The notes below the pieces were generated by a model. It searched no databases. It was not told the origin of the DNA and saw only the letters and a program-made list of their open reading frames with translations. This document shows positions 32,675 to 41,632 of a DNA stretch of 64,000 bases, piece after piece. The translations under genes were made by a program, and so were the position numbers. Source of the stretch: Diaporthe sp. PMI_573 (taxonomy: Eukaryota; Ascomycota; Sordariomycetes; Diaporthales; Diaporthaceae); NCBI GenBank assembly GCA_021399435.1, contig JAJTUP010000094.1, positions 62,001 through 126,000 of the forward strand. The letters are read 5' to 3'. Each line of letters starts with the position of its first letter. The stretch's first letter is position 1.

Positions 32675-35203
32675 TCAACGAACAGCGGTCCGCCTCCTCC
32701 CTAGCCGGGTCCGGCGCCCCCGATGGCCCTGGCCCCGAGTCGGACCTGGTCCCGGGCCTGGGCCTGGGTCATCGGGCACGGGGGTCCCTACCTGTACCCG
32801 TATCTGGTCCTGGCCCTGGCTCTGACCCTGGCCTCGCCGGCGGCGCTGTCTGAGCTCGTCGACGAGCCGGTTCAAGCTCCGGCCGGCGCGTAAGAGCTCC
32901 AGCTCTGCAACGGCCTCCTCCTTGCTCTTACCGGACGCCGTACGGGCCAGGAGCTCGTCCCAGATCACCTTCCGGCGACAGAACTGCACCCTGACCCTGT
33001 TCCCCGGGCGCCAGCGGCTTCCCCACGTCTCTTCCAGCACCCGCACGGCCGGCCGGCCTGCAATCCCTTCCTCCCACTCCTTCCAGACGTCCCCCACCGT
33101 AAAGACCCTAGCTAGGGCTGTAACGACGGGCGTACCTGGTGCCAGAGGCTCTGCGGCCGGGGCCGGGGCCGGAGCCGTATTGAGATTCAAGGTAGGAGCT
33201 GTCGCCGGCGCCGGCGCCACTGCTGGCCCGGCTCCGAAGTAGCCGGTAAAGGTGATAGGCACCTTGCCCTGGAGGAGGGCATCGAGGCCGCCCTGAATCC
33301 CCTCTAGCCGGGCCTCTAGCCGGATGGCGAGCCGCTGGCTATTCTGTAAGAGGGCCTCGCGCGTGCTCTCTAAGACGCCGCTTAGCTCCGGCAGCGCGCG
33401 TTGTACGAGCAGGCTTAACGGCTCCGTAGCCCCTACCGCGTCGGACCGCACGGCGACGGCGAACTCGACCCACTCGGGCCCGTTAAAAGGGGCGTAGGCG
33501 AAAGAAGGGTAGCGACGGGTAGCGGGGCTGTAAGACAGCCAGGTCCTGTAAGAGTACTATGCGCAGGCGCCGCATCAGCTTAAGGAAGCCATCGGCGGCT
33601 AGGTCGTCGTCGTCGAGGCCGCCTTCTGCCCAGCATTGCCGGCGCGCGCGTGCCTCAAAGCGGGGCTCCCACTCCTCGATCCACGGCCAGAGCTGCTTTT
33701 GTAAGACGTACGGGGGTTCGTGGGCCGCACGCGCGAGGAAGTAGTCCCCCGGGGACGCCGAGAAGCCAGCGACGATACGCATGAACTGGCGCGGTAGGTG
33801 CGTAAGATAGGCCTGGCAGAGCACGCTCTGGTTCCAGCGGCCGGCCTGCGAGATCTGGGCGAGCGACGTGCCGTGGGTCTCCGCGTCCTGGGCGCCTACC
33901 CTGCGCGGGAGGTGTGTCTTCTTCGACGCGATAAGGCCGGCAGCGCCGAAGATACGCCAGGTCTCTTGTAGCTGCGTCGGGTACGAGAGCTCCTGCTCGC
34001 GGTCCCGTCCGACGAGGACCTTGATCCGATACCAGTCCTGACGGCGCCGGAAGGACGGGGGCGGCTCGCCGGCGACGTGCCAGCGCCAGAAGAAGAGCTG
34101 TGCTAGGGCCCCCTGCGTACAGAATAAGGGATCCTTATGCCGGAGGGCGCCCATAAACTCCTTCCTCGCCGTCTTATTTAGCTTGCCGTCTCGTAAAAGG
34201 CTGACGAGGCAGCCACAGGGGGGTCGGGCCTTCCGAAGGCGGATAGTCGAGTAGGTATAGGTCTGCAAGCTCCATCTTACGGCGGTTCTCCCCTCGTAAG
34301 AGGTAGTAGTGGCCGAAGAGGAGGTCGACTCGCGTACGGAGATTTTGCGGCGTATACGCGGCCCCGCTGAGAAGGAGATCCTGGATCCGGAGCCATTCAT
34401 CGGGGGAATAGCCGGCCTGGATCCCGTCGGCTCCGCGGTCTTTAAACGAGGCACGGTCGTGCTTCCCCCGCTGCCGGCCCCGTTGCTCAAGGAAGCCTCG
34501 TACGGCGGCGCCCCGGGGGTTCTCCGTATTCGAGTTGCCGTGGGCCACCTGGAGCCGCCAGAGCTCGATAACGGCCGCGATATAGGCGTCGAGAGTGCCC
34601 CTCATAAGCAGGGGTCCCTCGGTAAGGTCTACTGCAGCCGGCGCAAGGGCCGTGGGTGGCACGTAGCCCTCGCGGTCGTCCGCGAGCAGCTCGGCGGCCT
34701 CGGCCAGGGGAACCTCCAGGGCTTCGGCCAGGCTTTCGGCCTCCGCCAGGGCCGCGGCCTCGAGCTGCTCCTGTTCGAGCTGTTGCCGTAGCTGTGCGGC
34801 CTCGCCTTTGCCCTTACCCCTACCCCGCGCCCGTGGCTTCTTCCGCGGCGGCGCTACGCGTCGTGAGAGAATATCCTCTTTGAGCCACGCCGCCAGCTTG
34901 TCCGGCGTTACGAGCTCGCCGTCGGGCCAGCTATAGAGCGAGCCGTCTGCTGCAGCCCGGGGTGTATGGCACCAGGCCTATAGGTATTCGTCTGTTAGCC
35001 GCCTAGGGGGCCCTACTTAAAAAGGGGCGGAAGGGGGGGGGGAAGGGGGGGCCGGCCGGGGGACGCGCCTTCCACTCCCGCTGCTTCGCCGCGTAACTCC
35101 GCGCCGTGTTCGCCGGCTGTTCGTCCTTCTTCGCCTGGAGGCCCGCCCTCCGGGCGGCACGGGCGCGCTCGTCCGCGGCCGTGTACGAGTCGTCCGCGGC
35201 CAT
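32675..35203 (-). pseudogene. Crypton tyrosine recombinase (NDC10_II / GCR1_C type), frameshifted
   Basis: From an ATG at 35203 the frame begins with an AANTARSYAAKQREWK-type start (here PANTARSYAAKQREWK). It resumes at AWCHTPR after a 91-bp interval (34978-35068) with GC...AG ends. GTLDAYIAAVIELWRLQVAH and TPQNLRTRVDLLFGHYYLLR follow. At a G6 run (34218-34223) the frame shifts into LRHKDPLFCTQGALAQLFFW and the THLPRR...GRWNQSVLCQAYLTHLPR part of the NDC10_II/tyrosine-recombinase region. A second shift near 33510 leads to a GCR1_C DNA-binding domain (VGDVWKEWEEGI, VRVLEETWGSRWR). Elements of this type recombine DNA through a tyrosine nucleophile. Two frameshifts make this copy inactive as read. 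Confidence 0.8.
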
Positions 35204-35436
35204 CTCGGCCGATCGGGGCCTTCTACGTGGTGTTTTTCTGGGCTGGGTAGGCTGGAGGCCTTGATAAGTCGAGGGGGACTTATCAAATGCACTTATCAGG
35301 CGTCGCGCATACGATTTCACGGGCTGCGTTTTGCGGGGGATAAGTCGTCACGTGGTCTAAGCGAATTACGACGTAATTGCGGGCACCATCGATAAGCAAA
35401 CGTACGATATACATTGGATCGCCGATGCCCTCCGGC

Positions 35437-36074
35437 CTGATACAACAGGTCCAAACTCGAAGCTTCCGCCTAGCGTCTTTGCACGCGTACAAGAATATTT
35501 GCAGAAACAGCTGGAAAATGACGACGAGTATCACCGTGCCCTCTCCGAATTCACACACTTCCGAATGCGTACAGGCGGCCCAGACGGCTTATTCAATAAG
35601 CACAGCGCTGTATACGACGATGGTTTCAGGCCAGCAATGGCGTGGCAGTGCCTCCTCAACCAGGGCTCGATTCTGGCTAGAGTAGCTGTGAAGGTAATGA
35701 ACACGCTTGCAAACTCCGTACCTTCAGAACGAAGTTTCTCTGCTATCAGGTTCATACACACGAAAGCTCGAAATCGCCTTACGCCCATGCACGCGGACAT
35801 GCAGGCCTTCATTTTTATGAATGATCGCGTATTAGATGGCCTTAAGGATCAGAAGTACGCGCATAAAAAGCGCTGGGCGGATCTTGAGGAGAAGGACTGG
35901 CTGGAACTTGAAGATTCGTACCTCGAGTTGTTTGTGAATGCGCAGGGCAAGAAGGTCTGGATGGATGGTGTGATGGCCTCTGCCAATGGAGATTTCGAGT
36001 GGGAAGGTGTCTTACAGTCGACAGGTGATATATTGGGGGTTGGTACTGAAGTGGAATCAGTGGTTGGAGACTAG
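35437..36074 (+). pseudogene. DUF659-type hAT gene, segment 3 (C-terminal dimerisation domain)
   Basis: The frame reads GPNSKLPPSVFARVQEYLQK, then a block ending in LANSVPSERSFSAIRFIHTK, which is the hAT C-terminal dimerisation motif with the third catalytic Glu. It then runs to a stop at 36074 after an acidic tail. It has the same orientation as segments 1 and 2 and fits as their 3' end, separated by the Crypton-bearing block. Confidence 0.8.
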
Positions 36075-36159
36075 AGTGACAGGAGACCAGGACCGTATGA
36101 ATGCTCGTACTCAACTATTGGCTAAAAAGGAAGGAGGAAATTTGTATGGTACAATTTTG

Positions 36160-36222
36160 TACGTACAGAAAAGTTGTACGTACGTACAGCTACCCAAAAT
36201 ACAGTACGTACGTACGTACGTG
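36160..36222. repeat. GTAC-rich tandem palindromes at the hAT 3' end
   Basis: Repeated TGTACGTAC and ACGTACGTACGTAC motifs follow the hAT gene by about 85 bp. hAT elements often carry such subterminal motifs, so this may be the right end of the element. No matching left end remains. Confidence 0.55.
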
Positions 36223-36379
36223 TACAGAAAAATGCATCACTAACTGGGAGAGGACGATGTGCTTTGATGTTGTGGGACCGGGTAAAGATAGAATAATCCA
36301 AATTGGTCCGAGCCAGTGAGGCCATCCTAACCAGAAGAACGAGCCATTTACAATCCCTTCTAAGTCTCTCCTCTCCTTT

Positions 36380-36994
36380 TCATAGCCCTGTGTTGTACTG
36401 TGTCACCCGTCCAAAAGTGCCTTGCACCTTGGATGCCCATTGTCTCAGCCGTTGAATATGCTCATCATTTTTGTTACAAAATCTCGTCTTATCTTCTTCC
36501 AACCTACAAGGATTTTGTTCAGTATCTATACTCCGCATTAGATGTAGCAAAACCCACTCAGTTCGAAGACTTTTGACTGTTTTCTCGAGGTTGCTGAGCC
36601 TAGTATCTGTGTCTCTCTGCAAGGCCAATGCTCTGTGTTCGAGGAGAGCGATCGATAATCCATACCCTGTATCAACCGCAGATTGAGTTTCACTCATTTT
36701 CTCTCCGACAATTCCGCGATGTATCTCTTCCTTGGGTGGTGGCGTCGAGCACGAGTGTTGGAGGACTGGATCGAGAGGGAATTGATTTGCCCATTCTACG
36801 CCAGGGAAATTTACGGCATCGAAATGGTCGGGAAAATTGTCATTCTGGAACCATTGAGCGTCGATCTGGTCATCGCCAAAGGATAATCCAAAGTCATTAT
36901 CCTGGTGGGATAGTATGGGTCCTGAAGGGCCACAGTGATCTCCTCTGCAGCATGTGGGTCTGACTTCTGAGCCATGATTGATTGAATGATGGTC
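36380..36994 (-). CDS. Unrecognised open frame, possible 3' exon
   Basis: An open frame of 205 codons on the minus strand. From ATG 36697 the last 105 codons form a Leu/Arg/Glu-rich helix. The upstream part is Asp/Asn/Phe/Trp-rich with GDDQIDAQWFQND. It could be the last exon of a longer gene with introns between 37000 and 37300, but I found no convincing splice set and no known domain. Confidence 0.25.
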   Translation of the reverse strand, partial: DHHSINHGSEVRPTCCRGDHCGPSGPILSHQDNDFGLSFGDDQIDAQWFQNDNFPDHFDAVNFPGVEWANQFPLDPVLQHSCSTPPPKEEIHRGIVGEKMSETQSAVDTGYGLSIALLEHRALALQRDTDTRLSNLEKTVKSLRTEWVLLHLMRSIDTEQNPCRLEEDKTRFCNKNDEHIQRLRQWASKVQGTFGRVTQYNTGL

Positions 36995-36997
36995 TTA

Positions 36998-38416
36998 CAA
37001 ATTTGAGGTTCACGACTCACATAGTTTATTCTCTTCAAACGCAGGACTCTATCATTCATATATGCTTCCTTTTCCGTTCTCTTACATTGTAGAGAAAGCA
37101 TGGGGAACCAAAACGTTTCCTGGGGAGGTATCTGCAAATGCTTAATTGGCTACGTCTCGCGACAACGTTGAATTTGAAGTCTTCATCATTGAGAAAAGAA
37201 CATTGCACCAGAGTACCAGCAAAGCAGGACAGTTCACCTGTGTCATACTGCCTGACAAAGAGCAACCTCTTACGATATGATTGGGATTATAAATTCGATG
37301 TATTCCATCGAGAACAATTCCTTTTGTGCCCACCCCCCCCCCCTTATTACATCCCATGCCAGCTTTCCCAGCTTTGTCAGCAACCAGTAGTCTTCCAGGG
37401 GCCGCTTTTGGCCCGTCAAGCGACGTGGGCTGATCTTGTCGTGTCTTGGAAGCCTGCGCCGTCAGACAGTCACACTATCTCGACTCTTCACAGATCCAAG
37501 GATCAAAAGTTGCACTTCACATTATATTTCTACTCATATTAGCGCAGTCCAGTCCATATATGGACAACAAGAAACCTCTTGTGAGGATGGCGATCGACTG
37601 GGTACTATTGTCTTCTCAAGTCTGATAAATAAGTGAGCATAGATAGAGGAAGCCACCCCCGTTCGTTCCTGGCTTTGAAGGCAGACTACCCGACAATGAC
37701 AGAATCATAACAAAGGCATTTTTCCTCTATTTGGTTGTCTATCTGGGTCTGCCTGTGCGCTCAATGCATTTGACTCTTTTTTATGAGCTCTCAGGTGAAG
37801 TTCCAACTCCTCATACCCTCGCACGGATCCACGTAGGTACCACTGTTCCGCAGACTTTATGCCCAAGGAATACTGGTCGTTCCATGTGTAGGTAATATAT
37901 CGGCCTGTGGACAAGCACGGGTAATTATGAGCTCAGCTGGGGCAGGTGATGCATCAAGATAGGGAGGTATTGCCAGTGGACTTTTGAGTTTTCCGACTCT
38001 GCTGTCAAAGCTCCGATGCAAATACGGACATTCTTAACGCATCAATATGGTTGCGGAAGCTATTTACAACCGCGTTGGAAGCAAAAGTCATAGAATTGTC
38101 CGTCATGTCTGTGGTTTTGTTTTACCGGACACATCAACGAGGCTTAACTGACTTGTAGTGGCAGAGGTCGCTAAGAGTTTATGGCTATTGAAAGTACGTC
38201 GGCGACACATCGAACTGGGTGTGGCAGTCAGTATGTATGGGCCAATCAACCAATCAACCAATCAACCAATCATATGCGTCAGGTCATTTGAAAACCTGTG
38301 GCCAGTAAGCGTCAGGAAGGAAATGATACCACCTGTGTCTTGTGGATTATCAGTTTCCTCTGCTTCCCTATACTGATTGCCCCCAGTATGTACAACAGTC
38401 ACTGATTCCTTTATAG
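36998..38416. other. Spacer without recognisable gene
   Basis: Short frames only. An 8-bp tandem repeat lies at 38242-38272. The missing first exon of the CmcJ-like gene should lie in the last 400 bp, but I could not identify it. Confidence 0.4.
38242..38272. repeat. Short tandem repeat, unit CAATCAAC
   Basis: Nearly four copies of an 8-bp unit, read directly. Confidence 0.9.
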
Positions 38417-39292
38417 AAAGGAAGCCTTAGCACTCGTCGAGAGCAAGAAACCTGTCATCCCGAAACAGGTTCTGGTCCGCGACATTACGAATGAGCTGGA
38501 CAAATACAGCCTGGAGACCCACGGCTTCCAGTACTTCAAGCATAAATCCCAGCTATCGGGGGATGACTTCGCAAACGAGGAGAAAGTGAAGACTGCATAC
38601 TATGAAGAGACCAAAGAACTTTTGAAGAAAGTGTACATGCTAAAATCTCCATGTTAGCATGACAGAGGACTAATCAGGGCCTTTAGAACTGGCGCTTCCT
38701 ACATCTATGTCTGGGAACATCTGACACGCGGGCCTGTCAAGCCGGTGTATGATGCGACGAACAAGTATCCCGTTCGTTTTGTTCATTGTGATCAATCTTA
38801 CTGGGGTGCCGAGGTTATAACAACCAGCCGCATTCCAGACGAGGACCTGGCCCAGCGGATTGTGAAGGGGCGATATTCACTCGTGAATGTAAGTCGCTGC
38901 TCTGTCTGCGAGACACGCAGACATTCCTATGAATGCGGGAAGCTGATTCATATTTCGAACAGGTCTGGCGGCCGGTGAAGACTGTCTACAAAGAGCCCTT
39001 CGGATGTACTGATGCGCAGTCGGTAGAAGAGAAGGATCTGTCGGCGATATCCTTCTTCGCTGATCCTCTAGTAGAAGAGGGCTGGGGATTCGGGGCAAAC
39101 CCTGGCCATCGCTGGTATTTCAAGTACAAACAGGAGCCCGATGAGGAGCTGATTTTTAAGTGTTTTGATTCGCACGGGCCTGCTAGGCGGCTTGCTCACT
39201 CGTCCTTCTCCAACCCTGCGCATGCAGACGCTGAGGAACGGGAGAGCGTTGAGCTGCGGGCTGTCTTGTGGTTTGGAGATGATGAGGAGTAA
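38417..39292 (+). CDS. CmcJ/AsaB-type putative oxidoreductase, 5' end not found
   Basis: Three exons are clear: about 38417-38632, 38678-38888 and 38963-39292, with introns of 45 bp (GTACAT...AATCAG) and 74 bp (GTAAGT...GAACAG). The product shows the family blocks LETHGFQYFKHKS, VRFVHCDQSY, VNVWRPVKTV and IFKCFDSHGPARRLAHSSF. This family (CmcJ/NvfI, AsaB) includes enzymes of fungal secondary metabolism that hydroxylate or desaturate small molecules. The HCD motif probably belongs to the metal site. The usual N-terminal 80-100 residues are not visible upstream, so the gene is either truncated or its first exon was missed. No biosynthetic cluster surrounds it. Confidence 0.7.
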
Positions 39293-39404
39293 TAAAGCCA
39301 TCACCGATGGTGACCTCTTGTCCATCTTTAGAATAGTAAATCAAGTTCTCTTTTCTGTCAGCCAACGCAGTCATTGATGTTCCGTGCCAGTTGGGAGCTG
39401 ACCT

Positions 39405-39650
39405 TCGTTGCCATTCTGTCCATTCTGCAGGTGGGCTGATGACCAGGTAGGAGAGAGCCAACGGGAAAAACCATGGCGTATTGATAGCCTAGCAAGGCAT
39501 CTTCGTACCAAACATCTCCGAAGGCAGCAAACGCCGTTTGATTGTCCTTACAACGGCTGCCGGGAAGTTCTTAGGGGTGCAGAGCACTTCGCAAACCACA
39601 CAGAGCGCCTGTACGGTCTCCATCTGTCGCCGGCAGTCATTTCCAGGTAA
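39405..39650 (+). pseudogene. C2H2 zinc-finger fragment, FluG/DUF3435-like tail
   Basis: The frame reads CPFCRWADD...SLARHLRTKH, then FDCPYNGC...HFANHTERLYG, two Cys2-His2 pairs with the spacing seen at the C-terminus of fungal DUF3435 proteins. No ATG and no upstream domain were found. The fragment starts abruptly 110 bp after the CmcJ-like gene. Confidence 0.35.
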
Positions 39651-39684
39651 CTCTTGTGACGTCGCTGGTTCGGGTACCTGCATG

Positions 39685-39757
39685 GCCATCCCACCAAAAT
39701 CGCATCCCACCAAAATCGCCATCCCACCCAAATCGCCATCCATCTAAATTGCTATCC
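39685..39757. repeat. Degenerate tandem repeat, 16-17 bp unit
   Basis: About four units of the type CATCCCACCAAAATCGC, read directly. The following stretch to 40385 shows no gene. Confidence 0.85.
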
Positions 39758-40385
39758 TATTTCAATCACATGCCGCCGGAGCCGGGTCCCGCCGAGTCTG
39801 CAGTGATTGGCCTTCAAAGTCAACAGGGTACTGTATTTGCTGTTGGGTACATATTTCGCTGTAAGTCTTTTTCCTCCCAACAACCCAAGAGCCTCTGTAC
39901 TTCCCCGTCCCGTCCAATATGCAGGACACCAATGTTGCTGCATGCCACTCTACAAAGTATAAAGCGCGTGAACTTGGAGCTTCCCACATCAGGGGAAACC
40001 GGCTGATTGTTGAGTACGATGTTGAGAAATGACAACTGAAGGGTTCCTGGTCTTTGCCACCCCCTCGCCGATTTCCTCCGCACTCTAGAACGCTACGGGA
40101 TCCCGGGATGGAATTGCCGAGCGGCATGGAATGACTCGCGACATGTGCAATTGGTGGATTGGTCCGTGCAAGTTTCGTCTGGCCAAGTAGCTCTCGCGAG
40201 GCGTCTGTAGGTCGCCCTTTTTCTCCGGCACGGGGCTGCCTGTGGTTCATGTGGCGCTGGTCAGTCATATGCGTTGCATTTGGTGAGCAAGCCGTCTTAA
40301 TCTCTTAGATCGCTTCGGGCCACCGAATGCATAGCCGATTCGAGGTTAGCTGCATTTCATCGACGAGAGACACTGGCAGCACCTC

Positions 40386-40393
40386 TATATAAA
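40386..40393 (+). promoter_or_regulatory. TATA box of the aldolase stub
   Basis: TATATAAA lies about 25-30 bp before the ATG at 40416, with no other TATA nearby. The distance is short, so the ATG may lie close to the cap site. Confidence 0.4.
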
Positions 40394-40415
40394 CAGCGCC
40401 CTATTCGTGGCGAGA

Positions 40416-40574
40416 ATGTTGTCATCAAACGTTCAGACCTTTCGATATCCACAACGTTCCCCGGGTCCGATATTCCGCAGAAGATCGGCCGAGATGGTGA
40501 CAACCAAGGATGTCTTGAAATCCCTCATCGCCGCTAATCATGTACTACATTTCAACGACGTGCTCGACGCCTAA
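40416..40574 (+). pseudogene. Class II aldolase/adducin-type gene, 5' stub
   Basis: A 52-codon frame ends in TTKDVLKSLIAANHVLHFNDVLDA. This is the start pattern of fungal class II aldolase/adducin-domain proteins, which continue with a Gly-His-X-Ser-Val-Arg block. Here a stop follows at once and I found no downstream exon. It looks like another gene 5' end that has lost its body. The assignment rests on one short block. Confidence 0.4.
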
Positions 40575-41326
40575 GTATCTTCCTCGGCGGGGTCTGCGGC
40601 GTTGAGCCTGACAAGAATGAGGACTGAGTAGAGAGCCTCGACGGGCAGGGAGACGAATGTAGGGTCAACGACGTTTCAGAGCCTGCTTGGCCCAAGAAAA
40701 TGTCCTGGGAATCGACATCCATGGTGTTGGCGGCTGGGAAGCTAGACTCCTGGAGTCTTTCAGCGAATGAGTACTATGGATCCCTTCAGCGGAGACGTAC
40801 TGCAACATTTGACGCCCAAAGGCTAACGTCCTTCGCCTCCATTTTATCGGACACGACAGCGCAGCCTTTCCAGGCCGTCTGCAGGGACAATTGACGCGTT
40901 GAGAAACCGCCACGCGATCCGACGCGTCGTGTGCAAATCGCGAAGCTCTCATATGGTCAAAGGCGTGTTAGCAGGTACATCCACGGCACTGTATAATCTA
41001 CGGTACCGGATGTATCTTGCAACCGAAACCATCACCCTAACGTGGAGAAAAGGTTTGTCGGGTTCGGCTTGGGATGATGCCCCTCAGCGGCCGATCATTG
41101 GCCAGCGGGCATAACTGGGAAGGTGAATGTGGGGTCAAAGTTACGGCGCCGGGGTCTCACACTGAATGGAACGAGTTGGATCCGGTTGGATCCAAACCCA
41201 ATCAACTGGACCTCTGAATTGGCTGGTTGCCAAGCACGGGGAGCGAGATCTCAGTTGAGTTGGACCCACAGTTGGAGGATCCAACGGATCCAACGATTGG
41301 AAGTAGTTGGTTGATTACACACTCTG
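40575..41326. other. Spacer with a long hairpin
   Basis: No gene seen. It contains an inverted repeat at 41175-41193 / 41277-41294 made of GTTGGATCC units. Confidence 0.45.
41175..41294. repeat. Hairpin of GTTGGATCC units
   Basis: GTTGGATCCGGTTGGATCC at the left is inverted as GGATCCAACGGATCCAAC at the right, with one extra base. The loop holds further GTTG/CAAC half-sites. Confidence 0.8.
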
Positions 41327-41632
41327 ATGTCAGATCAGTCGTTCATGGTATTGTACCCATCTCGAGCGAATTCTATGAACGAGATCCAGGATCAACGGGG
41401 TGCAAAACCTTCGCCAAGAATAGTCAACGCTGTGGACGTGTATATCGATAGCCGGGTCAGGGATTTGGACCGCCATGCAGAATGGTGGCTAAAGTACCAT
41501 AGCGGAGTGGGAGACAACGATGTCGTGCTTCTGGTGATGAACCTTTTTGGCGACAAGCAGTATGACTTCGATCTCTATGGCTGTAAATTCTCGGACACGG
41601 TCCAACCACTCTTAACGAAGACAAACTTTTAA
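41327..41632 (+). CDS. Small unrecognised ORF
   Basis: ATG at 41327 to stop at 41632, 101 residues, ending in a charged, aromatic-rich half (DRHAEWWLKYHSG, then VVLLVMNLFGDKQYDFDLYG). The composition looks like a folded protein rather than noise, but I know no family. It could be an isolated exon. Confidence 0.3.
   Translation: MSDQSFMVLYPSRANSMNEIQDQRGAKPSPRIVNAVDVYIDSRVRDLDRHAEWWLKYHSGVGDNDVVLLVMNLFGDKQYDFDLYGCKFSDTVQPLLTKTNF

Larger units (their letters stand above)
32346..35318 (-). mobile_element. GC-rich insertion carrying a Crypton-type element
   Basis: This 3-kb block separates segments 2 and 3 of the hAT gene. It is visibly more GC-rich than its flanks. It contains a decayed Crypton recombinase gene on the minus strand. 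Short blocks at its edges are inverted: GAAATCGTATGCG (32346-32358 and 35306-35318) and CTGATAAGTGC (32375-32385 and 35289-35299). Cryptons normally lack inverted repeats, so the true boundaries are uncertain and the block may be composite. Confidence 0.55.
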
